A stretch of DNA of 64,000 nt from Sipunculus nudus (lineage: Eukaryota > Annelida > Sipuncula > Golfingiida > Sipunculidae). Both the position numbers and the translations under genes were made by a program. The notes under the pieces are model-generated. The model did not search any database. It had not been told where the DNA came from and worked only from the letters and a program-made list of their open reading frames with translations. The stretch is from assembly GCA_026874595.1 (NCBI GenBank), contig CM049313.1:19463508-19527507 (forward strand), in the 5' to 3' direction. Shown piece by piece: positions 41,137 to 56,100 of the stretch (its first letter is position 1; the number at the start of each line of letters is the position of its first letter).

Positions 41137-44100
41137 CTCTGCTTTTTCTCTTTCTCTCTCCATCTCTCTCTCTCTCTCTCTTACCCTTATTGCCTCCCTT
41201 CCTCCCTCCATCCCATTCTGTTGACAGGTACTATAAACTAGATACATTAGCTATAAATGTTGATGCAATTTAGAAATGTGAATCAACTGAAATATTCACA
41301 ATCACATGTATGTTATACTGTAAATTTATAGTAACATTCGTAAACCTGGATAAAAATTATGTAATGAAAAAAAGGAATAAATGCAAATATTGTTAATTTT
41401 TTATTGGCTCAGTAGAATGGGGAGAAAAATAATTTGCTTTGTTTCTCCATCTTTCTGTCTGTTTTAAATATTTAATGTTCATGAATAAACTTTTTTTATA
41501 AGCACTGTTGAATTAAATTTCATAACCCGAATGTATATGCAAGGGTGTTGTAACTCTCACCATCCCCTTCTTCATCCCACTGAGGCTTTGCTCCTTGGCA
41601 CTGTGAACAATAGTTCTATGGCTATAGCATAAAATTTAATAATTAAAGAAAATATCTGCAGAGAGACAGAGGCGTTGTAACTCTGATCATAACACAACAC
41701 CCCCCTCCCCATCAAGTCATTGCACCTGTGGAGTGGGGACGTTATGGCAACTGTATACATATCATAAAATTGATAAAAAAGGTTTACCAAATAAATTGGA
41801 TCTCATCAGACAAATGTGTAAACTGTTGAACTGTCAACAGCTTATAAAAAATGTAACCAATGGAAAGGCATGGTCAGATCTCAAATATTATTTGCAATAT
41901 TTCTTCAATCATATAAACCAACCATGGCCCAAATTACCTATTCCTCTCAAACTTTATCTACATTTCATCATATTTTTAATATTTTAACCTTCTAGGTGGT
42001 TCAGTAATGTTGACCATTTGTCCTTAGGTACCTATGTACATGCCAGAAATTATGTACATATTGTGTAATATGAAGACGTGAGGGTCATCATATTAATGTA
42101 CCTTGTCAAGACCGATCTTGTCAAGATATCATGTCATACAGTCACAAATTCATAAATCCCCTCATCAGCATAGTTAATCATAACCTTGTATCTGTCAAAT
42201 TGAAAGCTTGCAGTTTTCCATACACCATAGATCCTTCAAGAAATAGCCTTATCATCATTATACCACTGCTTAGTATACTGTCATTGCATTCATATTTGCT
42301 CAAATAAATTGTTTTTTTTCGACCCCTCCCAAATAAATAAAAAATAAACCACTATATTTTACTCCATATTAATCCATCAGTCAGATTATTTCATATATCA
42401 TTTACTCACATATTACATTATATTCCTTTATAAAAGCCCAACATGACCATGATATTCATAAGCTTTTTCTACTCAATATAGTATAACAATGGTGATACAT
42501 TTATAGTCCAATCATGATCAGCTGAGAGCCGTGACCCATGGGTCCCTTGTTTTGTAGACCAGTTAGATGGCCTGTTTTCTTAGAACACATTGATGCCCTT
42601 TTCTCAGAAGTGATGTGCCATATCTGCCTGAAATTTTTATTACCATAGATCTTGGATACCTCCATTTTGTACTCATGCTTGGTGGTGCCACCTGCAATTG
42701 TTTTCATGAAGCATCTAGCCATAAATCTCTTCTTGATTAAAATTTCACATATCTCAAAAGTGTATGGATGTATCAGCCTTGAATTTGCATGTTTATCCGT
42801 CTTTGATAGCTTTGTCATAGACCAGACAGGTGGGGTCATTTCATTTTCGTAGAATATGTTGATGCCTTTTTCTCAGGATTTATTTGATGTATCTACCTGA
42901 AAATTTTCATGTCCATAGATCTTGGTATGGTTTATCTTGTGTACAAGGCTAGTGGTATCGCCTATAACCAGTTTCATCTGATGTCCATCTGTAGATCCCT
43001 TTTTGGAGAAAATTACACTCATTTCAGGATTTGTTCAATGTAACAGCCTGTAATGTTGTATGTCCATCCTGCTTTGGGCAGTTTTCTTGAACACAAAGAC
43101 TGGTGGTGTCACCTACAATCACATATTTGTAGATAAATGTCAAGCATTTATCTCAGGAGTGGTTTGATGTATCCACCTTGAATTTTGCATGTCCATCCTA
43201 TCTTGGAAAGCTTTCTCATACACAAGACCAGAAACACTACCTCAAATCATATTTGTAAAATACATTATGCATTTATCTCAGGGGTTTATTGACACATCTG
43301 CCTGAAATTTTGTATGTCCATAGATTTAGGATCTAGTACACTTATTTAGTACACTATTCAATATTTAGTTTTATCCATCTGTATGTCTTGGGATACTTGT
43401 GCATCTCTGACTCCACAAATTGGAACACTGTCATGTTAGGAGATATTCATTGCCTCACTTTAATCATGCCACTGTGATATGGTAAATACCTATAGTCACT
43501 TGTCAATTGCCCATATTCTAGTTAAAATCTGTTGGCAGTTTAGTTAACAGTTCCCATGTTAAGTTTATATATTCTGAAGTTGAACCAGGAAGCTGCAAAT
43601 CATAGTTATTTAAGCCTCACCCCTGTATGGACGGGTGGGTTATATATTGGTTCATGAGTTTATTGCTATATCAGTACTTTGTATCAGATTTTTTGTGGGT
43701 TGACTTTCACAGGTCCTCTGGAATGCAATATCATCTATAACATTATTTTTACCTTATTTTTTATATATTGTTCTTCTGATTTCAGATATGGGTGATTTTC
43801 AAAAACTAACCATTTGGGCACTATATAAGTCACATATGACGGATGTGCACCTGATATTTATTTTGACTGTGACCTAATTCCCCAGGTTGAACACTATATC
43901 CGATACTCTGTTATCGCTCTGTTTTAGGTATTTGGGAAGGCTTTCAGTGATAACTTGATAATTTCCAAAATCTAGTTGTTTTATATTTTTAGAACAGTAA
44001 ATAGTTTTGGATAAACCTAGAACAAATTACAGATGTTATGTTTACAGGAAGAACAGCAATGTAAAGAAGCAGCTGAACACTCTGATGAAGAACCTGTTTG

Positions 44101-47100
44101 TCATGAATGAATTCTTCGACGAGTCCTTCCCCAACATCCTTCTGGTTAGTAACAGTGATTGTTCATGAAATTGCTATGAATCAAAGTTCAGGGATAGATG
44201 GTTTATCATATACAGTTTTGTGAATGTATCAAACTTGTTATGAAGCTCAGATATCGCAATCATAATATTTAAAATGTATGCAGATGCAATAAATATTTAC
44301 AGGTTGAACCTGAAGTGGATGTATTCTGAATGTTTACTACTTTCAGTGGTCTCTTATTTTGTCACATTTAATGTTTTATGGGTTAAAATCAGTGATATAG
44401 AACTCAAGTCCAAATTGGAATCGAGTCAGGACTCAGGTCAACTTTTTTAAGGGACTTATACTCAAACTTGGACTTAGGGTCCTGACTCCAACTAGTACTT
44501 GGACTCTTAGTTAAGGACTTGAGAAATCAGAAATAGAAAATAGGAAAAAGTTGTCACATACTATAAAGACTTACATGCATGCATGGACTACCAATGGAAA
44601 ATAAGGCCTACAAAAATAAGAGTTTGTTTTCCAAGCTTTAGTTTGACATTGGGAGATAAATGTAAACTAAACATTCAAGTAAAAAGCATGTGTAAACAAA
44701 CATTAATATACACATGATAATCCAAATGTCCATCTATAATTTCTTTTAAAAAGGAGATTTTCCCTGAACTCTGACTTGGACTAGGTTTCTTAAGGACTTG
44801 TAATAGAAGAAGCTTGACTTTACTCAAACCTCAAGGACTCAGATATGGATTCGGAGTCAAGTGGCCTGGACCTGGACTTGCACTGGGACTTGGATGTTGG
44901 GAACTACTTTACATCCCTGGTTAAAATAGTTTTAACTTGCATTAAAAATGCTACAAAACCATATCTTGGTACAGCCAGTAGTGATTACATTGAAGAACCT
45001 CACAGAATGGTGTAAGGACATGGTCATCATAGAAGAAACCTCAAAGTTCTTCACCACTTTCACAAATTGCATGGTTTCTTCTAACACCATCTCCTGTTTA
45101 AACTGTGTCTCATAGATATGCAGCTGCCTGATGAGAATAATTATTTAACAGGAGACTTAATATTTTGTCAATATTTTTTAATTGTAGGACTTGACCAACT
45201 ACAACTCTGACAGGATGGTGGTCAAGGCCCTTGAAATTCTGAACAAATACTTCTCCAGCAAACCAGAGCTATTTCAGATGGCCACTAGGACACAAGTGTG
45301 TATTTGTCATAAGTATTTTAGCTCAATTAAATATGAGATCCATAGTAAATTGGTAAACCTCTGTGGAATACTGATTTAAATGGTTTTAACATGATCATGT
45401 TTTAAATGTCATGTGAATCAATCAGCCACTGTAATATATGGATTTTATTTTATTTTTTTTTTTCAAATATTTAGCTATTAATATATTTAAATACTTTTTC
45501 AGCCTTTGCACATAATGATTAAGTTCCTCACTAATCAGGATATCAAAAGAAACATGAAATTCAACTTTGAACTTGTTAAAATGCTCAATAAGATGTTCAC
45601 AAGTTTACTCATTAGTTTCCTATTCACTAGCTTCTGATAAAGGCAAATTGTTTCATTCATTTATATTTCACATTGAGCATTTTTTTACTATTAACAAGTA
45701 TGGATTAACATTGTGTAATATATATTATAAATGACTGAAATGTGAAATTTGAATATTTTTATGTTTGATATTTTCAGGTGTTGACATCAGTAGAGTCTAG
45801 CCGAGTTCATAGGGAGGTGCTGGCCACAATGACTAAACTTGCAAGACTTGCCAAGATGAAACTGAATGAGGAACTACTTGAGCAGATGTCAAACATACTG
45901 ATGGACTACAAACTGTAGGTTAAACTACCTCTCAGAAAATCACATCTGTCTTTTTGATTGACTGTAAGCTGTAGGTGTGATCCAGTGTAACAGACTAGGG
46001 TAGTCATGTGTTAAGCTGAGCCTAAAAAACATATCTGTAATTAAAACTAAGATACAGTGAAACCTGTCTAAGGCGGACAGTCAAGGGATTTGATCCTTTT
46101 GTCCTTAATAGTGAGGTGTCCTTATTAGGCAGGTTGCCCTTGGTTGATAACCGAGGGATTATAAATACCCCTCCCTTCGCTCTCTTCTTGTCTCAGATAA
46201 AACTATAATAACAAGGCTTGAAGTAGGGTCGGGGTAACATGAAACTGAGGGGGAAGTGGGCTATTATAGGTTCAATAGGGAGAAATTTTTATAGGGTACG
46301 ACCTGGGGACTAAATTCATGACTTAGAAAATTCTTATTAAAAGCTCACATTAGTTTACTTACAAAACCACAAAATACATTTGGGGGGATTTGGGGGATCA
46401 GCCACACTTAATGACCCACAGGTGACTTCTTCACTTGAATACAGTACATCAAAGCCTTGTTAGATACCAAATCTTGGGTTAAATTAGAAACTTTATGAGC
46501 ATTTTGTATAATTTATATTGCAGACTTTGCCATGTGCCTCACTACCCATTGGTTCCACATCCTACTGGACAAAACATTCTTATCAATGCTGGTAAGTTTT
46601 ATCCACTTTGTATGAAATAGCTTATGAATTTATAGGATGCAGGACCAAAATAAAATAAAGATACATAATTAAATAAGAAAATTGTTGAAGGTGGTACATG
46701 AGAAGCAGCAGTACCATTGTTGGATGACGGAGCAGAGATAAAACAGACATGTGACAACCAGATCTAAACAACAGCTTTTGTGCCACATCAACGCAGCTTC
46801 TAAATACATGCCAGCTTGGATGCACCCTTCTTCTATGTTTCAAGGTTCCTGTTAACCCTGGTACCTATTCCCTCCCCTGACTCTTCACCTGTAGTATACT
46901 CACAAGAATCAGACTCTGCTTTATAGGGATAGTTGGCAGAGAAAAAGTCTTCACCTACAGATTTGGAAAAGAAAATACTATAACATTGGCCCTTTTAGCT
47001 CCTTTTCTGCCAGTATTACACAAATTTTAAGCTAAATTTGACATGGATCTAGTATTAAAGGAAGAAGGGGGTTATTTATATAAATGGAATAGCTACAACT

Positions 47101-50100
47101 GAAACTTTAGAAGAAAAAAAAACATTTTAAACTTCAGAAGTCTACAACTTAACAGTTATGTAGAAAATGCACTTTTCTTTATTCATTGGAATGTGCAACG
47201 TATGATTCTAACCTTTGGAGCAATATATAAACACATACTGAGTATGTGAAGCACATCTTTATTCAGTTTGTGATAAAAACTGGGGAATTGCAGCTAATTT
47301 TACCCCTTTTTAGTTCACTCTGTGAACTTATGCCATGGCGCAGCGTCCGCCGTCCACTGTCCACTGTCAACTGTCCACCGTCCACCGTCTGTTACCAAAT
47401 ATCTCAACAGCCAAAGCAGCTACCTTCATGAAACTTTGCAGAATTACTGATCATGGGATGGACATGCAAAAATAAGCTTTTGGTGGCGCCACCTATGTTG
47501 ACCTACTTTCTGCGTGAAGAAATGGTCTTTTCGACTTCTTTCAAGATAAGTCATAAAGTATTAATATTGTGGCCTTCATATCATAGTCAACAGTTCCTTA
47601 GAGAAAGGGGAATAATTTGAGTATAAATTCAGTCAAGTCATATTCAAGATGGCGTCTCTACGGAACTTCAAATTCTGTCGATCGCAAAATATGACAGCTT
47701 GATGTGTTTCTATACATGATGTATTGTCTGTTACCAAATACCTTAGAAACTGCTGCAGCCTTCAGTTTCAAATTTCACAGGAATATTGATCATGTGACTG
47801 CCAGATGATTTTGACCTCCAGGTGGCGTCACCTGTGTTGACCTACTTTCTGGGGGAAAAAATGGTCTTTTTACACTTCTTCCAAGATAAGTCACAAAGTA
47901 TTGAAATTTTGGCCTTCATATCATAGCAAACAGTTCCTTGGAGGAAGGGGAATAATTTGAGTATAAATTCAGTCAAGTCATTTTCAAGATGGTGTCTCTA
48001 CAGAACTTCAAATTGTGTGGGTTGCAAAATTTAGCAACTTGATGTGTTTCCATACAGGATGTATTGTCTGTTACCAAATATTTTCAGAACTGCTGCAGCC
48101 TTCAGTTTCAAATTTCACAGGAATATTGATCATGTAACTGCCAGATGATTTTGACCTCCAGGTGGCGCCAGCTGTGTTGACCTACTTTCTGTGGGACATA
48201 ATGTTCCTTTCCACTTCTTTCAAGATAAGTCATAAAGTAATAAAATTTTGGCCTTCATATTATAGTCAACAGTTCCTTAGAGGAAGTGGAATAATTCTAG
48301 TATAAATTCAGTCAATTCATTTTCAATATGGCGTCTATGGAACTGTGTCAATTGCAAAATTTGACAGCTTGATGTGTTTCTATAAATGATGTATTGTCTG
48401 TTACTAACTATCTTAGGAACTGCATCATGTGACTGCTAAATAATTTGACCTGCAGATGGTGCCACCTGTGTTTACCTTCTTTCTACAGGTTGTAATGGTC
48501 TTTACTGCTTTTTCCAAGATATGTCATAAAGTATAAATACTTTGGCTTTTATGTCATAGTCAACAGTTCCTTAGAGGAAGAGGAATAATTTGAGTATAAA
48601 TTCAGTCAAGTGATTTTCAAGATGGCATAACTACGGAACTTGATGTGTTTCTATACATGATGTATTGTCTGTTACCAAATATCTTAGGAACTGCTGCAGC
48701 CTTCAGTTTAACATTTCACAGGAATATTGATCATGTGACTGCTTAATGATTTTGACCTCCAGGTGGTGCCACCTGTTTAGCTACTTTCAGCAGGCTGTAA
48801 TGGTGTTTTCTGCTTTTATCCAAAATATGTTTATGAGTATTTATTTGTTATAATCCACAAAAACAGAGTCTCCTCTAGGACCCTTGGACTGATCTTTCAA
48901 AAACCTGGCATACTTGTTCCCTCACCTATGTAGTTGTAGGTAACAATGATGGAGAACCTTTCTGTGCAGTACAAACCTGGGTTTCTTTTATATAACAACC
49001 CTCAATCTCAGGAGTGGTTCAACATATTTAGCTGAAATTTTGCATATTCATAGATCTTGGACTCCTCAGACTTACACTCAAGACTGATGATGCCATCTGC
49101 AATTGTTTTCCCATGGCATCCCTGGTACATTTGCTGTGGGTGAAAATTGCTCATATCTCAGAAGTGGTTCAATGTATTGATCTGAAATTTGTCATGTCTA
49201 TCCATCTAGGAAAGTTTTCTCGTTAACCAGACAGGTGGCGCCACCTACACTACTTTTTGCGGAGTGTCCAACTTTGCATTTGCCATCTGATCGTCTTAGT
49301 GTTTGTTCAGTGTATTGGGTTGAAATTGTGCATGTCCATAGATCTTCGTCACCTCAGTCTCGTAAACAAGACTGGTGGCGCCATCTGCAATAATTTTCCT
49401 GTGGTGTCCATTCATACATTTGCTTTTGGGGAAAATTGCTCATATCTAAGGAGTATTGGTCTGAAATTTGGCATGTGCAGTCATCTTGGAAAGTTTTCTC
49501 ATAAACAATATAGGTGACACCACCGACCTTGTGCAATAGGACAATGTTTACTTGGAAAGGAATGAATGGTATTTTCACATTCTTTTATTTTTTAATCACT
49601 TGCCAAATTGCACAGTAATTCACAGAGTGAACATTAGACCCCTGGGTCTCTTGTTTACTCTTTTATTTCAAAGTTGGCTCCTTTTTTTTATCAGAATACT
49701 TACTCTTTTTTTCGATCATCTACCTATGGCAAGCCTGTGTTATAATTAACTTTTTGTGTTTACAGGTATACTGTCAATCATCAAAGACTTTGTTCTACAG
49801 GAAGTTGACAGGAAACTTGCGGTACGTATTCAACATATAACATTCAGCAATTGTGGTAAATTGTGATTTTTTATAAGGAAACTAATTCTAATTGAGATGA
49901 ATTAATGTGGAAATTTGTAATTCAATATGAAAAACTGCTGGATAGGAGTCAAACTGGTTAAAAATGTAATTTTGCAAACTACATTTACTGTTTGTTTTAT
50001 GGTTTTAAATGGTATTAATATATTTTTCAGTATAATTAATTTTTACATAACTTTTGTTCCTTTAAAAAAAGGCAGAAGAGATGAATTGAAACAGAGAAAA

Positions 50101-53100
50101 AGCTTTATATTAATTCATGAATGTTGCTTCTCAGTCATCAAATGCAACTTGAATATTGCATTATCAGCAATGAAAGTAAATGATTGTAAGATTATTTTAG
50201 CCATTTTACAAGTTTAAGAGCATACAGTATGAAATAAAATATCATTGTTATTATCTCAACCTTCCTGTTGAGCTGTAGTGATTAAGCTTTGTCTGTTATT
50301 ATACCATGGAACCTCCTATATATAACTGTACAGCAGATCTTGCAGAAAATGTTTACATAAGTTATGAAGGAGGTTTGGTGTCTGATTTTCAGTTAAATCA
50401 GGGATTACTAAATTAAGGACCATGTTATTATCAATAAGTGAAAAGTGAATATTGATGAATATCAATATTTATTGCAACAATATTTTTAAAATCATTGAAA
50501 AGATCTGACAGAGCAGGTAGTTTGACTTAGAGACGCATGTGGGCAGTTTTCCCATTGCTTTTTCTGTACACCATTTTCCATTAATCAAATACGATAAAAA
50601 TTTTGCACATCAGTAATTATATCTAGAATATCCTGCAATTTAGGGTTTTCTTTTGCTTTTAGTTTTGCAAATATTAACAATCTTGTAAAAGTCAGATCTT
50701 CGAAAAAAATAATTTTTCATTTATTGCAGCCAAGGAAATTATTTTAATATATTTTTAACTATCTAATACAATAATGAATTAATAAAGTGCTGGTGTATAT
50801 TTGTCAGATAACATTAGTATAAGTTCTGTTCTGTAGACTCGTATAATGATCATCACTTTGATCTTTGCAAAACTAACCAGTTTGATAAACATTACTTTGT
50901 TTAGGGTAGATGATGGGGTGTAAGCCTAAGTAATTGCTTATTTTATGAAGGCAGTTGAGAAATAATATCAGTGGGGTAGCTGTTGAATGCAAGCCTCCGC
51001 CATTCACTTGTTTGGCCCATGTACCCAGGTTCTTTTGTACAAAGGTGACTTTAGATTTATGACTATTCCATTTTGACATTCCTGGATCCGGACCATGTGT
51101 CGGATCCATGTAAAAATTGAAATGATTTTTCATAGGCCCTTTCCTGAAATGCCCTGAAAACTTCATGAGATTCTGTTCATGATTGCATGAGTTATGTTGT
51201 GAACAAACACACAGACAGGGATGAATGCATACCCTCCTGGCAGAGGTAATTATATATGTAACAAGTAAAAAAGAAGATATCAGGAGTCCCAAAGCAAGTA
51301 CAGTAACTTATATGTACCTATTAGTTTAACAGGTAATGATACCAATGTAAATTGAATGGACATATCAGTTTAGCAGGAAAAGAAGGTGCAGATATTAATT
51401 TTGCATATCAATATAACAAATCGTGAAACTACAGATATTAAATGCACATATCAGTTTAACAGGGAATGAAGCTACAAATATTAAATAAATATATCAATTT
51501 AACAGGGCTACCATGATCCTGGAAAGGAGAAACCTCATGAAAAGGTGACATTGTTATGGACACTGTTATGAATCTATCTTTTACTCACTGGTTTTGGTTT
51601 TAACACTGTTTACCACATAGTTTACCTTATTATTATGGTGACTTTGAATGAGCCAAAATTGTGATTGTGTTGTTTATTATGTCTTTCTGGGGATAGGATG
51701 TAACCTAATGATCAAGTGCTGAAACTTCTGCAAAATGTTGACAGGCTTAAAGAGACCTATGCACATGGCAGGTGTGCCATATATACACAAAAAAATAGAG
51801 TGTTTTCCTTTTTAAAATATGATATATCTAGTGGTGGGCCGATCATCGAGTTTTATAAAAAGTCAGTCAGTTTGCTGCCACTTTCAAGCGCTGAATTACC
51901 AATGGCAACTATCGATTACATCATAATCATAATAATGAGTCTTGTGTTCCCAAATAATGTTATTATGTTACTGAGTATGACACAGTAGATGCGAGAACGG
52001 AGGACGTAATAAACCTCTGTGAACTGGCAGGGAGCTGCAGAATTAGCAGGGAGTTTTGTCACAAGATGTATGTTGCACAATATTGGCTGTATGGCGTTAA
52101 AATGCTCCATTAATTATCCGGGTCTATGCAGCAAGATGTGCTGGATTGTTGTTTAATACTTGATTATTATAAATAATTAAACTGAAACTTTTTAAAGCAT
52201 ATTTTACCAATAATAGGAAAATATAAAAAAAGCAAAAACTTCTTTTTTTACATTTGGTTAAGAAAGTACAGTTTCACAGATAACTGCAGGTTTTTTTTAT
52301 ATTTGCCTGAACCGATTATTTATCTATCATCAATCGGTTTGCTCGAACTGATGATAGATTATGAAAAAGGAACCGACTCCCACCACTAAATATATCCCAA
52401 TATTTAATTTTCAAATTGTTTGTTTTCTCCTGTACACAGGTAGAAAAAAAAGCTTGCTCTGGGCCAAGTCAGTGGGGCAAAATATAAACATGGTGGGCAT
52501 ACCACAAGGTGGTCCTTCCATGTAAGCTTCCAACAGGTTTTGTTTTTCAGTCTGTCATGTTACTTTCCATGTCAGGAGTTATTGCACATGCTCAAGATCA
52601 AGCCTGTGGTCATGCAGTCTTGTCACTTTAAACAGAAACTCATGGACTGTGTTTACTTACACACAGAACCATAAGGATGTATGAAATGGGTTAATTAGTA
52701 TATATAGATAATATAAGTCTGTGTGCTGGGATGGTTTTGCCAGGAAACTTTTGTATTCAGCCAAAATGAATAAATGTGTGATATATGCACTCATTATTGC
52801 AAATGTTCATGTACCTTTAAATATCTTACTTATAATTGATTCTTAGTGATCTTGCATACACATACAAATGTGTGTGGATTGTGTGTTTATATGTGTGTTG
52901 AAGCAGACAGAGAGTATCAGAATGTTACCATCTGGTTAATGAATTCAGAACTATATATATAATTATAGTCTGGGCTGACCCACATGGATGGAATGTCCAT
53001 ATAGGTTTAGCAAGGTTCAGCTTGATTTAGCAATCAGCATTTGTATCCTGATCAGACTAGAAAGTCAGGGACACTATGGTTTCAGCCAATCTTGCCACTG

Positions 53101-56100
53101 ATATAGAATTGTGATTGCACAATAATGAAACAAGTATCCTATCAGTCTTTTTCAGATGTCATATGTGCTTGTGTATCAGGAAAAGATTCATACCTAATTA
53201 ACTTGGGGACACAACATTAACTACAAAAGTCATCTTGACCTTGAATATGTCTGTTCGGTCAAAGATCATGCAAACATTACATATCTCAAGAAAAAGGAGA
53301 TGAATTGCTCCTGAAAACATTATGATCAAGATTATGGACAGCTGTATCTGTATTGTGAAGAAGAATGCTGGTGCCACATGCAATCCCACCTTCATATTGT
53401 GCAGTTTACCTTTTTATAGTTTCTGCTGGAAAAACATTGTGAGCAATGTTATTTATGGACAGATTTCTCTTCAATTGTGCATGTGCAAGAGATTGGTTAG
53501 AGAATGAAGGCTATTGAAAATGGGGTCATGAGCTTTAGTTTTTACTATGAGAGTGACTTTGACCTTTAATAGTTCTGTATTTGATGGCAGTCATACCAAA
53601 CACTGAATATCTCCGGGAAGGATTGATATACTTACATATTTATCCTCTTCGCACCAAGGGTAGTGCATAATATAAGGCCATACAGATTTACATATTGTTC
53701 TGAAAATTCAGATGACTAGAGATCTTTGACAGCTTAGTTTTGTACTGAAGTCTGGTAGGACCACCTACAAACATTTCTTATTTTTGGCAAACTTTATTTG
53801 ACACCATATTGAACAGAAATAAGAAAGGTTTGAGTTTTATTGCACCATGCATGATAAGCATATTATGTCTCGATTACAGTGTGTCAGTTTCCCTGATTAA
53901 CATTCATTTTAATGTTTGTTTTTAAGCAACACTGTTTTCATGACATTTTTTCCAGTTTCCAGTTAGAAAATCTCTTATCTCCTGACCACATTTAAGGATG
54001 AAAGAAAATAAATTTCAACATTTTTTGCATATTTGATATTATATTTACAGTAGAATAACAATTACTGAGCATGTACATAATTGCCAGTGGCAGTGAGGGG
54101 TTAAGGTCAACTATACCTCACATAAAGTATCACCTCTGAGTCTAGTCACTAGGGTTTCACTGATGCAAAATTCTTGCAATTACATAAATTCTGGGTTCTT
54201 CCACCCTATTTTAAACAAAGATTATGAAGTCCACAGGTAATGTAAACAAAGTTTATTCCTCAAGCAACATCAAACAGGTCTGGTACATAAAAAAAACACA
54301 AAATTATAGTTAATTTGCTATTTATAGTTCAAGGTCTACCTCCAAACAGTCTTAAAACAGAAGAATAAACTTCCAGCTCCTGACTCCAGTGGTTCTGTCA
54401 CTGACCATCAACTGAAACCTTTGACTCTTTGGTCAATTAACACAGCTTAACTTTCTTTTATTACTTACTTACAGTCTCTCTTATCTACGTTAAGCTCTCT
54501 TCTAAACTCTATAATTTAAACTCCATTTTTTTTAAACTCCATAACTAACCTTAACTGTGATGCCACCTTACCAGAATAATCCAGTAACTTAATTACCTTT
54601 TTCTCAAGTACTACAGTGACCTTTTATACTCTTCTCTGTTTATGCCTATATTCATGTGAACAGATCTGATATCAGAAGCTTCTAGGCAGTCAAATATTGG
54701 TAACTTCAAAATTATCCAGAAATATTTAGCACTTTAACAACTAGATAAACAATGTGACAGTGTATTCATTAAGAGACATCCTTCCCTGAAGGGATATATT
54801 CAACAAGTTCAAAACAAGGAAGTGTACAATCAAATATGGCTATGCTGTTCATTAAGTTGATCATTACATTCACAAAAAAAAGACATAATTATATACATTA
54901 AAGCTGTACAAAGCAAACCCAAATAATAACAACTTCCTGACAGTGACAGTTACACTATATTCCTTAAAGTGATCTACTGTCCTGACATAACTGTGGTATT
55001 TATGTCATTCACATTCACCAATTTTTTCATCACCAGGACCAATATCACATCATGAAAGAAGGCATCGGAAAGGCCTTGGAGCTACTGCGGTTTCTGGCAC
55101 AGGGGAACGAGTTTGTGCAGAAGTACCTGATTGAAGACCTGGACTCCTTCCTCCGTGTGCAGACTTGTGGGTCAGAACTGGCACTAGCCCTGAGAGAGGT
55201 AAACTAATAAAAAATTACATCATCTTTACTAGCAGGAACTTAATGGACTCTCTGATATATCCCTCAATACATACAAGTACATTATAGGAACAGTTATGCC
55301 CCAGGTATTGGGCATTTAGTTCTGCTACCTAAACCCATCATGCTTTGTATCATGCTCCATGGACAATACTGAGTGCCATCATGCAAAAAATTAATTAATG
55401 ATTCATAAAGATATCCAATCTAAGTGGTTATAATATGATAGAGTGAACCTTAGTTGGGGTGTCCTTTTAAAATTTCAATACTTGGTGTCTGTGGCCATGG
55501 TTACTTTTGTGCTTTAACTTTGATAAATAAATGATGATATTTGAAAATTTAATCCTGGTTGGTGCAAATGAAACATCTCTCAAGGCAAAAGTGTGTGATC
55601 ACTGATGAGCATAGCTTCAGTTTTCAAACACAGAGGGCTTTAGTACAGGATAGCTTACACGTGAGGAAAGTGACATGTATAGAGTCAGGAAGTTTCTGTA
55701 TTATTGTAAATATGGACAGAATTACAGAACTATCACTTTAAATGTTTCCATGTAGTACACTATTTTTTATAAGGTGCATTTATTTTGAATATTTCCCTGC
55801 TGTAAGTCCACTAACATCCTTGACCTTAACAGCTCAAGGATGTGACCTTAACAAATGCCACGCTTCCACCAGAGGTTGTTTCTATTCTCTTGTGAGCCTG
55901 ATTCTGCACAGTGTGGCATACGCAAAACCCGTGGCCAGAATATTTACAGGGTAGAAGAGGTTAAACAGCTAATAACAGAGGCTTATATTTAATGCAGAAC
56001 ACTAATTACAGTAATGCTGTGAGGAATTCACCTTTTGTTACTAAAATTAGAAATGAACAAAAGTGACAGAAATGAATGCTGTTGTTCTTGAAGTTGAGTC

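Noticed and set aside
40925-41247. Serine/leucine-rich and arginine/glutamate-rich frames on both strands
   Set aside because: Direct translation of the (CT)n tract; an artefact of simple sequence.
50873-51292. 139-codon open frame on the minus strand
   Set aside because: No recognisable motif, and it overlaps dispersed-repeat-like text (CCCTCCTGGCAGAGGTAA); no coding bias is evident.
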